From the NCBI GenBank assembly GCA_004322005.1, contig SCRF01000033.1, forward strand, positions 1 to 57,018: 57,018 bases of DNA, in the 5' to 3' direction. The translations under genes and the position numbers were made by a program. Shown here piece by piece: positions 45,554 through 53,561 of this stretch. Source of the DNA: Rhodanobacter sp. GTDB taxonomy: Bacteria; Pseudomonadota; Gammaproteobacteria; Xanthomonadales; Rhodanobacteraceae. Positions within the stretch are counted from its first letter, which is position 1. Each line of letters starts with the position of its first letter. Below the pieces are notes generated by a model. It did not search any database. It saw only the letters and a program-made list of their open reading frames with translations, and was not told where the DNA came from.

Positions 45554-46492
45554 ATGAAAGTCTGGTTTATCGCCCTGTGTCTGCTGGCTGCTAGCGGCAG
45601 TGCCTACTCAAGCGCAAAGGTTTGGCAACCCAGTGCCGGGCATACGCAAATCCCGCTGTGGCCGGGAACGCCGCCAGGTGCCAAGCCTATGTCGGGGCCT
45701 GAATACACCCGGACAAGCACAAAGCTGATCGGCGGCAAACCTGTGCTTAGCGTTAGTAACGTCTCGCAGCCCACGATGACCGTCTATCCGCCCAAGGGAA
45801 CAAACACGGGTGCCGCCGTCGTAGTCATTCCGGGTGGCGGCTTCGAGTTTCTGGCCATGGATCTTGAAGGCACCGATGCGTGCGATTGGCTGACTTCCCA
45901 AGGCATCACTTGCGTGCTCTTGAAGTATCGCGTGCCGAGTATTCCCTATGTATTGCGGTGCGATTGCCGCCCGCACAATCTCTCGTTGTCAGTGCCGTCT
46001 CTGCAAGATCTGCAAAGAACGATGCGTCTGGTGCGTTTTCTTGCGGCACAGTGGCATGTCGACCCGCACAAGATTGGCGTGCTGGGGTTTTCGGCGGGCG
46101 GCTTCCTGGTCGCTGAGATCAGTACAAACTTCGATCGGCAACTGTATGCGCCGGTGGACAGGTCCGACAAGGGAAGTGCTCGACCGGATTTCGCCATGCT
46201 GATCTATCCAGGCCATCTCGCGACCGATGATGACAAATTCAATCCTAATCTGCCGGTCACCCACGATGTCCCTCCCACATTTCTGGCCCAAGCGGAAGAC
46301 GACTACACGGACGGCGTGCACCAGTCGCTGGTCTACTACGCCGCGCTGGCCAAGGCGCATGTGCCGGCGGAGATGCATCTGTACGCACACGGCGGCCACG
46401 CATTCGGATTGCGGCCGACGAAGATGCCGATCACCGGCTGGCCTGTGCTGGCCGACACCTGGCTGCGGACGATCGGGATAATCCACGACTGA
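45554..46492 (+). CDS. Secreted alpha/beta hydrolase (acetylxylan or feruloyl esterase-like)
   Basis: The 312-residue protein starts at ATG 45554 behind a perfect GGAGGAG site and has a signal peptide (residues 1-18). The hydrolase fold shows an oxyanion-loop PGGGF (residues about 92-97), nucleophile GFSAGG (S180), acid in AEDDYTDG, and HGGHAFGL. It resembles the esterases that deacetylate xylan (BD-FAE/Axe type). With the LacI, GH3 and GH39 genes it fits a polysaccharide locus, separated from them by accessory DNA. Confidence 0.82.
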   Translation: MKVWFIALCLLAASGSAYSSAKVWQPSAGHTQIPLWPGTPPGAKPMSGPEYTRTSTKLIGGKPVLSVSNVSQPTMTVYPPKGTNTGAAVVVIPGGGFEFLAMDLEGTDACDWLTSQGITCVLLKYRVPSIPYVLRCDCRPHNLSLSVPSLQDLQRTMRLVRFLAAQWHVDPHKIGVLGFSAGGFLVAEISTNFDRQLYAPVDRSDKGSARPDFAMLIYPGHLATDDDKFNPNLPVTHDVPPTFLAQAEDDYTDGVHQSLVYYAALAKAHVPAEMHLYAHGGHAFGLRPTKMPITGWPVLADTWLRTIGIIHD

Positions 46493-46949
46493 GTAGCGCT
46501 TGGCTCCGGGTAATTTTTGGTGCGCCAAAAAAATGGGGGATTCAACCGTAAGATGCGACGTTTGCGGTGCTGGAAAGCGATTTTTGAATAGCAGTTTTAC
46601 GGCACGCATCTGAAACAGCCGACCGGCCGTTGTTGGCCGGGAACCCGCCAGCGATCCCGCCGGTGAGGATGCCGGCGAGCTGATCACCACCGATTGGTTC
46701 GATTGGTCAACTTCATCGCTGTACGCAGGGCATCCATGGCAGCGTTTGTCGAAGGGACGGAAATAAGGCGTTGGCCGCGTGGCGAAGTATTCGCGGAACA
46801 ATCCACTCGCTTGAGCGCGGCCTGCCAACACATCCGTGCATATCAGTCCTATGCGCGCTCGGCCCAAACTGCCACGCCGCTCCGCTCTTCCGAGCTTTCG
46901 AGCCGGTCTGCTGCCAGTGTGAACGTCAGGCCGGGGCCCTGGCTTGCAG
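46493..46949. other. Gap of 457 bases without a convincing gene
   Basis: It contains a TTTTTGG-TGCG-CCAAAAA inverted element at 46514-46531 that might terminate the hydrolase transcript, and the string GACCGGCCGTTGTTGGCCGGG near 46621. Nothing else can be supported. Confidence 0.5.
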
Positions 46950-47501
46950 TCAGCTGACGCTACCGGCTGGCACGTTGAAGACAAAGCAGGTTGTGGTCGC
47001 GTGTGCGTACAGCCTGCCTTCTTCGTCCTCTACACGAGCTTCTGCTGTGGCGATCTGTCGGCCAACGTGGATAACCGTGCCAACCGCGCGTAGCGGGCCG
47101 GTCTTGTGTGACGCTGGCCGCACGATGTTCAAGCTGAGTTCGGCCGTGGTGTAGGAGCGGCCGGCCGGCAGCGTCGTTTGCACGGCACAGCCCAATGCCG
47201 AGTCGAGGAGTGTGGCAAACCAGCCACCGTGCACCGAGCCCAGCGGGTTGTAGTGCTGTAGCAGCGGAATACCTTGAAACACGGCGCGTCCGTCGCCCAC
47301 CTCCAGCAACGTCATATTCATGGTCTCGTTCATGGGTGGGTAGGGCAGATCGCCGGACATCATGGCTTCGAGGATTTCGCGCCCGGTCTTGCCGGCGAGC
47401 CGTTCCGCTTGAGCGAGACCAGGCTTTCCGCCACCGGCAAGGGAGCGTTGCCTTGCCGTTTCCTGTCGAGCAGTCCAATCCATATTCGGTACGGTGGGCA
47501 T
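46950..47501 (-). CDS. PaaI-family hotdog thioesterase
   Basis: The 183-residue protein contains the hotdog core with GSVHGGWFATLLDSALGCAV (the HGG active-site segment) and RSYTTAELSLNIVRPA. PaaI/YdiI-type enzymes hydrolyse acyl- or aryl-CoA thioesters. The first 45 residues (with ARQRSLAGGGKPGLAQAERLAGKTG) form an N-terminal extension that is not part of the fold. Its start is MPTVPNMDWT. The gene stands alone on this side of the SDR/RND operon. Confidence 0.85.
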   Translation of the reverse strand: MPTVPNMDWTARQETARQRSLAGGGKPGLAQAERLAGKTGREILEAMMSGDLPYPPMNETMNMTLLEVGDGRAVFQGIPLLQHYNPLGSVHGGWFATLLDSALGCAVQTTLPAGRSYTTAELSLNIVRPASHKTGPLRAVGTVIHVGRQIATAEARVEDEEGRLYAHATTTCFVFNVPAGSVS

Positions 47502-47607
47502 GAGAAGCTCTCCGACTGAAATCAGGCATGAAACGTGGCTGGGCTATGGCGGTTGATCTAAGGTCACCATGCCCAACTAGTGCGGCGACACAGAACTATC
47601 GAAACAT

Positions 47608-47681
47608 GTAGGAGCGCACCCTGTGCGCGAATGCTCTTGGCGACGTGACGAAGAGCATTCGCGCACAGGGTGCGCTCCTAC
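47608..47681. repeat. Perfect 31-bp inverted repeat (GTAGGAGCGC type)
   Basis: Arms at 47608-47638 and 47651-47681 are exact reverse complements over 31 bases with a 12-base loop. The arm begins GTAGGAGCGCACCCTGTGCG and ends TGCTCTT. It shares the outer TAGGAGC/GCTCCTA bases with the 34-bp repeat at 15784-15865, so both belong to a dispersed family. It lies between two genes of the same orientation. Confidence 0.9.
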
Positions 47682-47728
47682 GGTTCCGGATGTTGCTGAA
47701 TTTCAATGTCGCAACACCAGGTGCGATG

Positions 47729-48535
47729 TCAACCCAGGCCAAACGTTTTTCTCAGGCCTTTCTCGACCGGTCCGGCAGGCATGAAGCGGCGCAATCTGGC
47801 CAGAACGGACGCCTCGCCTTTGGGCGTATGGCGCATCTTCCAGACGCCCAAAGCAGCATCGACAATGGTGTTGGCTACGCCATCGGGCTTGGGCGCCTTT
47901 TGGACATTCTTCTGGATGGCCTGGGAAGCGACGCCGAACTCTCTCTTGTAGTCGGGGATTTTGGAAGCCGTCTGGGGCGCGTTGAGATCCAGGTTGGTTT
48001 TTGTAAAGGATGGCTCGACCAGCGCCACGCGAATTCCGAACTGGCGTACCTCGTGATCCAGGGTCTCGGACAGTCCCTCAACGGCGTGCTTGGATGCCGA
48101 ATAGAGGCTCATGTACGGCGCGGGAAGAAAGCCCAGCACCGAACTGATGTTGACGATTCTTCCCGAGCCTTGCTCGCGCATATGCGGCAGGACCGCCTGG
48201 GTCGTGCGCAAGACGCCCAGGACGTTGGTATCGAGCAGCGCCTGCGCCTCGGCAAGCGACGTTTCCTCGATCGCGCCGATCAGAGTCACGCCTGCGCTAT
48301 TGACCAGCACGTCGATGCGCGTGGCCTGAGCGATGATGGCCTGGATTCCCTTTTGAACTGACGTTTCGTCACGGATATCCATCTCGACCAGTACAACACC
48401 AGGGAGTGGCTTTGCCTTGGCGGCGTTGCGCACCGTGCCGAATACCCGGCAACCCCGCTTGGCAAACTTCTCTGCGGTGGCACGCCCGATGCCCGACGAC
48501 ACGCCGGTCACAACGACGACTTTGGAATTCGACAT
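47729..48535 (-). CDS. Short-chain dehydrogenase/reductase
   Basis: The 268-residue SDR has the nucleotide-binding TGVSSGIG (residues 10-17), NSAG (79-82), catalytic Ser in SSV (131-132), and Tyr145/Lys149 in YSASK. Start MSNSKVVVVTG (the frame is open to 48553). It lies 42 bases downstream of the RND pump gene in the same orientation, so it is likely the last gene of the efflux operon. The substrate is unknown; it could modify a drug or fatty compound. Confidence 0.88.
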   Translation of the reverse strand: MSNSKVVVVTGVSSGIGRATAEKFAKRGCRVFGTVRNAAKAKPLPGVVLVEMDIRDETSVQKGIQAIIAQATRIDVLVNSAGVTLIGAIEETSLAEAQALLDTNVLGVLRTTQAVLPHMREQGSGRIVNISSVLGFLPAPYMSLYSASKHAVEGLSETLDHEVRQFGIRVALVEPSFTKTNLDLNAPQTASKIPDYKREFGVASQAIQKNVQKAPKPDGVANTIVDAALGVWKMRHTPKGEASVLARLRRFMPAGPVEKGLRKTFGLG

Positions 48536-48577
48536 GGCAGTTCCTTTCGGCAAGAGTGAATCGGAATGAGTGGTGGC

Positions 48578-51500
48578 TCAGCGGTGCGCTTGCGCAGGCC
48601 TGATCTTGAACCAGATGGAATACATGGCCGGCAGGAACACCAGGGTCAAGATCGTCCCGGCAAACGTGCCGCCGATCAGCGTGTACGCGAGAGTTCCCCA
48701 GAACACCGAATGGGTCAGCGGGATGAAGGCAAAGATCGCCGCCAACGCGGTCAGGATCACCGGCCGCGCACGCTGCACGGTCGCCTCGATCACGGCATCG
48801 AAAGGCGCCAGTCCCTGTTCTGCGTTGTCCTTGATTTGCCCGACAAGGATCAGGGTGTTGCGCATCACGATGCCTGAGAGCGCAATCAGGCCAACCAGCG
48901 CGTTGATACCGAACGGCTGGTTGAACAGCAGCAGTGTCGGCACGACGCCGATCAGGCCGAGCGGACTGGTCGCAAACACCATGATCATGGTCGCGATCGA
49001 GCGCACTTGCAGGATGATGATGAGGAGCGTGGCCGCGATCATGATCGGAAGGAGTGGCACGATCGCCCCGCTGGCCTTGCGAGACTGTTCGATGGAGCCG
49101 GCTTCTTCGACCCTGTAGCCATCCGGCAGCTTGGCGATGATCGGCTGCAGTTGCTTCAGTATCGCCGTCGATACGTCAGGCGGCTGCACTCCGGTCGCAA
49201 TGTCGCCACGCACGGTGATGGTCGGCGTGCGGTCTCGCCGACGAAGAACGGGGTCTTCCATCCGAACATCCACGGTTCCGACCTGCGAGAGCGGAACGCG
49301 CTGCCCGGCCGATCCCACCAGCGTGAAGCCGTTGATCTTCGCCGGATCCAGGCGGATGTCGCCAGCCGCGCGTGCCACCACCTGCACCGAGCGAATGTCC
49401 TCGCGAACCGCAGTGACCGGGACACCGGTCAGCAGGAACTGGAGTTGTTGGGCCACGGCACTCGAACTCAGCCCGACGGCCTGCAGCCGATCCTGGTTCA
49501 AGGCGATGTGCAAGGTGGGAATGCGCGGTCCCCAGTCGGTATTGACGGTACGCATCATCGGGCTGGCGCGCATGACCGCCTTGACCTGCGCGGCGATCGC
49601 GCGAAGTCTTTCCGGGTCCGGCCCCATGACGCGGAAGGCCACGGGAAAGGGCGAAGGCGGGCCGAACACGATCTGGGTGACACGCACCCGCGCCTCGGAT
49701 GCCAACCCGTCGGCCACCGCCTGGCGCAGTCTGAACTTCAGGGCATCCCGTTCCTTGTCATTGCCCGCGAGCACCACGATTTTGGCGAACGACGGATCGG
49801 GCAATTCAGGCGCCATCGCCAAGAAGAAGCGTGGCGCGCCCTGGCCAATGTAAGACGTGACGACCTTTGCCGCCTTCTGCTTCGCCAGCCAGGCCTCGAC
49901 CTTGGCCGTTGCCGCGCTGGTCTGCTCGATCGAGGTGCCATACGGCATCTGCACCTCGACTAGCACTTCCGGCCGATCCGACGTCGGGAAGAACTGCTTC
50001 TTGACCAGCCCCATGCCGACGATGGCCAACGCCAACATCCCGACGACCGCTCCGGCCACCCACCATTTACGGGCAATGACCCGACCCAGCACGCGGCGGA
50101 AGCGGTTGTAGTTCGGCGTGTCGTAGATGGTCTTCTCGCCGCCTTCGATCCTCGGTATTTCTGGCAGCAACTTCACACCGAGGTACGGTGTGAAGACCAC
50201 GGCGACGATCCAGGAAGTGATCAGTGCAATGCCCACGATCCAGAACATGTTGTGGGTGTATTCACCTGCGGTGGACCGGGCAAAGCCGTTGGGTAGGAAA
50301 CCGACGGTTGTGACGAGGGTGCCGGCCAGCATGGGCGCGGCGGTATGGCTCCACGCGTAGGCGGACGCATGGACCCGGTTGAAGCCTTCCTCCATTTTCA
50401 CGACCATCATCTCGATGGCGATGATGGCGTCGTCAACAAGCAGGCCTAGGGCGAGGATCAGCGATCCGAGCGTGATACGGTCGAAGTTCTTTCCCGTGGC
50501 TGCCATGACGACGAATACACCGGCCAGCGTCAGCGGGACGGCCGCAGCGACCACGACACCCACGCGCCAACCCATGCTCACGAAGCACACAACCATCACC
50601 ACGAGCAGGGCGACAAAGAACTTGAGCATGAATTCGTTGGTTGCCGACTTGATGTTGACGGACTGGTCGGTCACTTTCGTCAGGCTCACGCCCTGCGGCA
50701 ATCCGGCATTGATCCTGGCGACCTCGTGATCCAGCGCCTTGCCCAGCGTCAGGCCGTTCCAACCGTCACGCATCACGATGCCCAGCAGCAGCGCCGGCTT
50801 GCCATCGTTGCGGACCAAAAGAGTCGGAGGATCCTCGTAACCACGCTTCACCTGGGCGACATCCGACAGCTTGAGCGTCCGCCCGTGAGCGACGATCGGT
50901 GTGTCGCGAATCTGCTGCAGTTTGTCGAAGGCGCCGTCCAGGCGAATGAAGACTTGCGGCCCCTGAGTGTCGATCGAACCCGCCGGTGTGAGGAGGTTCT
51001 GGCTGTTGAGCGCCGCGAAAATGTCCTGCGGCGAAACGCCCAACGTCGCCAGGCGATCATGGGAGAAGGACACGAAGATGCGTTCGGGCCGCTCGCCGAT
51101 GAGGTTGACCTTCTCTACGCCCGCGACATGCAGCAGGCGCTGGCGCAGTGCCTCCGCCTCACGCACCAGTAACCGTTGCGGTTCGCCTTGGGCTTTCAAG
51201 GCGAATAGCGCGAAGGTCACGTCCGAATATTCGTCGTTCACCATCGGGCCGATGACGCCAGCCGGCAGGCGTGCCGATTCGTCATGGATTTTCTTGCGTG
51301 CCTGGTAGAACTGCTCCGGCACTTGCGATGGTGGCGTGTTGTCGCGCAGCTCCACCACGGTGAAGGCCAAACCGGGACGGGTGTATGTCTCTGTGTGGTC
51401 GTACCAGCGCAACTCCTGCATGCGCTTTTCCAGGGGCTCGGCGACCTGATCCTGCATCTGCTGAGCCGTCGCCCCCGGCCACGCGGTGATGACCGTCATC

Positions 51501-51640
51501 TGCTTGATCGTGAACGGCGGGTCTTCCGCGCGCCCCAGCTTGAGGAAGGCGATGACTCCCGCCACGGAGATCAGGATGATCAGGAACAGCGTGACGGAAC
51601 GTTCGCGGACAGCGAGCGCGGAGAGGTTGAAACCACTCAT
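48578..51640 (-). CDS. RND-family efflux pump inner-membrane subunit
   Basis: This 1020-residue protein is an AcrB/MexB-type resistance-nodulation-division transporter with two sets of transmembrane helices and large periplasmic loops. The N-terminus (ERSVTLFLIILISVAGVIAFLKLGRAEDP) and the TM4-region LILALGLLVDDAIIAIEMMVVKMEEG, with the proton-relay Asp pair, are typical. It overlaps the upstream adaptor gene by 4 bases (ATGA). With the adaptor and the divergent outer-membrane factor it makes a tripartite pump. Confidence 0.93.
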   Translation of the reverse strand: MSGFNLSALAVRERSVTLFLIILISVAGVIAFLKLGRAEDPPFTIKQMTVITAWPGATAQQMQDQVAEPLEKRMQELRWYDHTETYTRPGLAFTVVELRDNTPPSQVPEQFYQARKKIHDESARLPAGVIGPMVNDEYSDVTFALFALKAQGEPQRLLVREAEALRQRLLHVAGVEKVNLIGERPERIFVSFSHDRLATLGVSPQDIFAALNSQNLLTPAGSIDTQGPQVFIRLDGAFDKLQQIRDTPIVAHGRTLKLSDVAQVKRGYEDPPTLLVRNDGKPALLLGIVMRDGWNGLTLGKALDHEVARINAGLPQGVSLTKVTDQSVNIKSATNEFMLKFFVALLVVMVVCFVSMGWRVGVVVAAAVPLTLAGVFVVMAATGKNFDRITLGSLILALGLLVDDAIIAIEMMVVKMEEGFNRVHASAYAWSHTAAPMLAGTLVTTVGFLPNGFARSTAGEYTHNMFWIVGIALITSWIVAVVFTPYLGVKLLPEIPRIEGGEKTIYDTPNYNRFRRVLGRVIARKWWVAGAVVGMLALAIVGMGLVKKQFFPTSDRPEVLVEVQMPYGTSIEQTSAATAKVEAWLAKQKAAKVVTSYIGQGAPRFFLAMAPELPDPSFAKIVVLAGNDKERDALKFRLRQAVADGLASEARVRVTQIVFGPPSPFPVAFRVMGPDPERLRAIAAQVKAVMRASPMMRTVNTDWGPRIPTLHIALNQDRLQAVGLSSSAVAQQLQFLLTGVPVTAVREDIRSVQVVARAAGDIRLDPAKINGFTLVGSAGQRVPLSQVGTVDVRMEDPVLRRRDRTPTITVRGDIATGVQPPDVSTAILKQLQPIIAKLPDGYRVEEAGSIEQSRKASGAIVPLLPIMIAATLLIIILQVRSIATMIMVFATSPLGLIGVVPTLLLFNQPFGINALVGLIALSGIVMRNTLILVGQIKDNAEQGLAPFDAVIEATVQRARPVILTALAAIFAFIPLTHSVFWGTLAYTLIGGTFAGTILTLVFLPAMYSIWFKIRPAQAHR

Positions 51641-52770
51641 TTCAGCAAGCCTCCGCGCTCCACGATCGCAGATGAATGCGTGGCGAGAGGTACGGGCCGG
51701 ACCGCTTCTTCGTCGTGCAGCAACTGGGCACCGAGTGCCACAACCAGCTCACCCACCTTGAGGCTGCCGTCGACACCGTCGATACGCGCGGCATCGTCAG
51801 TCAGACCGAGCACTTTGACTGGACGCCACGCGACGCGCGCGGGATGGCCCGTTACCACCCAGACGCCCGCGCCCTTCCCCGGGTCGAAAACGGCGCCAAT
51901 CGGTACTTGCGTGCGCGCCTGCGCCGGACTTTCGCTTACCGGCATCCGGAGGGTCACCGTGGCGCCGAGCGGCGCATCGGCCAGCGCACCGGTGAGGACG
52001 TATCTCGCCTCATACGTACGCGTCAAAGGATCCGCTGCATCCGAGAGCTGTCGCAACGTAGCGGGTACGGCGGGCTGATCTTGGCCGTACAGCGTGGCCT
52101 CGCTCCTGGAACCGATCGCCGGACGCAGGGTTTCAGGCAAGCGGACTACTGCTTCGCGAGGTCCAGCGTGTGCAAGGCGCACCACGACTTGGCCAGCGCT
52201 GACAACTTGGCCGGGCTCGGCCTGCGTGTCAACAACAACGCCGTCGGCGTCGGCCAGCAATACGGCGTAGCTGGATGCGTTGTTCGCCACATCTGCCTGC
52301 GCCTCGGCCGCTTGGAGATCGGCCCGGGCGGAATCGGCCGCCGCCTTGATCTGACCATAGGTCGACGCGGATACAGCGCCAGCGGCAACCAGACCGCGAT
52401 AGCGAGCTTCATCTTCGGCTGCCTGCTTCGCGCGGGCGCGGGCCGCAGCAACCAATTCCTTCTGGGCGGACGCATCCAGTCGCAGGTCGATCGGATCGAT
52501 GCGCATGAGCGTCTGGCCGCGCTTGACCGTCTGTCCCGTATCGACAAGACGTTGCAACACCTTTCCCGCGACACGAAAACCCAGGTCGCTCTGAACCCGG
52601 GCAGCTACGATGCCGGTGAAGGACAGCGACGCAGCGGGCGCCACCGTGACCGGCGCGATCCCGACCACAGGAGCCTCGGTGCGCGGATCGGCAGCCTGTT
52701 TGTTGCCGCATGCCGCCAGGACGAGTGGCAAGAGGCATATGACTGATGAAGCAATGTGGCGGCGACGCAT
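51637..52770 (-). CDS. RND efflux periplasmic adaptor (membrane fusion lipoprotein)
   Basis: The 377-residue adaptor starts MRRRHIASSVICLLPLVLAAC, with lipobox LAAC (C21), so it is a lipoprotein. It has the alpha-hairpin (long Ala-rich helices, about residues 100-170), the lipoyl-like domain (FRVAGKVLQRLVDTGQTVKRGQ) and a beta-barrel domain (MPVSESPAQARTQVP). Its stop overlaps the pump start. The promoter (TTGACT, 17 bases, GAAAAT on the minus strand) overlaps a TetR-type operator. Confidence 0.92.
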   Translation of the reverse strand: MRRRHIASSVICLLPLVLAACGNKQAADPRTEAPVVGIAPVTVAPAASLSFTGIVAARVQSDLGFRVAGKVLQRLVDTGQTVKRGQTLMRIDPIDLRLDASAQKELVAAARARAKQAAEDEARYRGLVAAGAVSASTYGQIKAAADSARADLQAAEAQADVANNASSYAVLLADADGVVVDTQAEPGQVVSAGQVVVRLAHAGPREAVVRLPETLRPAIGSRSEATLYGQDQPAVPATLRQLSDAADPLTRTYEARYVLTGALADAPLGATVTLRMPVSESPAQARTQVPIGAVFDPGKGAGVWVVTGHPARVAWRPVKVLGLTDDAARIDGVDGSLKVGELVVALGAQLLHDEEAVRPVPLATHSSAIVERGGLLK

Positions 52771-52799
52771 GAGGTCCTTCCTCGCAAGACAGGACCTTC

Positions 52800-52835
52800 A
52801 TTTTCATTCGAGTGACCAAACAAGTCAATAGTCAC
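52800..52835 (-). promoter_or_regulatory. Promoter and operator O2 of the efflux adaptor gene
   Basis: On the minus strand TTGACT (52823-52828) and GAAAAT (52800-52805) are separated by 17 bases, 5 of 6 and 4 of 6 matches. Overlapping them is GTGAC-N14-GTCAC (52812-52835), the same half-sites and spacing as the operator near the tetR start, so the divergent TetR regulator probably represses this promoter. Confidence 0.65.
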
Positions 52836-52854
52836 CATCGCATTACTTATCCAG

Positions 52855-53472
52855 TCACGGCGCCAGGCTGCGCAGAATCAGACTGGAAAGCTGAGCCGTA
52901 GCTTCGGCAGCGAGGTCGAGATTGTGCTGGAGCAAGAGTGGATCGACGTAGGGACGCATCACCAGATAGATGGCGTTGGCGGTCTCGTCCAGCGGGGTTT
53001 TGCGCTCGAATTCGCCTGAATTACGGCCTTCGACGATGATTTGTGCAACGAGCTGTTTGACATGATTTTCATAGGCACACACCGAGGGCCATGGTCCGCT
53101 GGCTGCCGCGGCAGCAATGTCGTAGAGCTTGCGGTCGTGAAAAAACAGTTCGCCGCCAGCTTTTACGAGCGCCCGGAACATTTGGCGCAACCGCTCGGAT
53201 GCGGTGGGAGCGGTGGAAATGGCCTCGCCCACCGCCTTCATGATGGTACTCAGGCAGTCGGAACAGATCACTTCGCCGATCGCTTGCTTGGAGCCGAAGA
53301 ACTTGTAGATGTAGGCCTTGGAGAAGCCGATGGCTTTGGCCAGGTCGGAAACAGTCGTCTTCTCATAGCCGAAATGGCTGAAGTGTTCGGTCGCAGCTTC
53401 AACGATTTGGGTGCGGACGTCATGGTCCGACGGTCCCCGCACTTGAGGGTCGAGGGGAGGGGGCTTTTTCAT
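52855..53472 (-). CDS. TetR-family transcriptional repressor
   Basis: The 205-residue protein has a TetR helix-turn-helix (TVSDLAKAIGFSKAYIYKFFGSKQAI, residues about 40-65) and a variable ligand-binding domain. The gene sits between the adaptor and the outer-membrane factor genes, reads on the minus strand, and operators with the same half-sites lie on both sides, so it is the likely repressor of the whole efflux locus. Start MKKPPPLDPQVRGPSD. Confidence 0.93.
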   Translation of the reverse strand: MKKPPPLDPQVRGPSDHDVRTQIVEAATEHFSHFGYEKTTVSDLAKAIGFSKAYIYKFFGSKQAIGEVICSDCLSTIMKAVGEAISTAPTASERLRQMFRALVKAGGELFFHDRKLYDIAAAAASGPWPSVCAYENHVKQLVAQIIVEGRNSGEFERKTPLDETANAIYLVMRPYVDPLLLQHNLDLAAEATAQLSSLILRSLAP

Positions 53473-53500
53473 GCCAAGAGCTTACCGCGGCAGAGCAACG

Positions 53501-53536
53501 TTGACAACGAGTGACTATATTGTAATATGGTCACTC
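53501..53536. promoter_or_regulatory. Operator O1 with divergent promoters (tetR and outer-membrane factor)
   Basis: GAGTGAC-TATATT-GT-AATATG-GTCACTC (53509-53536) is a 28-bp near-perfect palindrome (12 of 13 arm positions). On the plus strand TTGACA (53501-53506) and TAATAT (53523-53528) make a promoter with 16-base spacing; on the minus strand TTGAAG (53536-53541) and TATAGT (53514-53519) make another, also with 16 bases. Both overlap the palindrome. The GTGAC-N14-GTCAC core is the same as operator O2. Confidence 0.75.
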
Positions 53537-53561
53537 TTCAACTGCCGTCCCGAGAACCCTC

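Noticed and set aside
45280-45594. Plus-strand open frame before the alpha/beta hydrolase
   Set aside because: No ribosome-binding site, no family features, overlaps the true start with GGAGGAG in another frame.
46514-46531. Hairpin TTTTTGG/CCAAAAA as terminator
   Set aside because: The stem is mostly A-T with only two G-C pairs and no adjacent T-run on a single strand beyond the stem, so termination is not supported.
46694-46957. Short plus-strand open frame after the hydrolase
   Set aside because: No ribosome-binding site or family signature; composition like other shadow frames.
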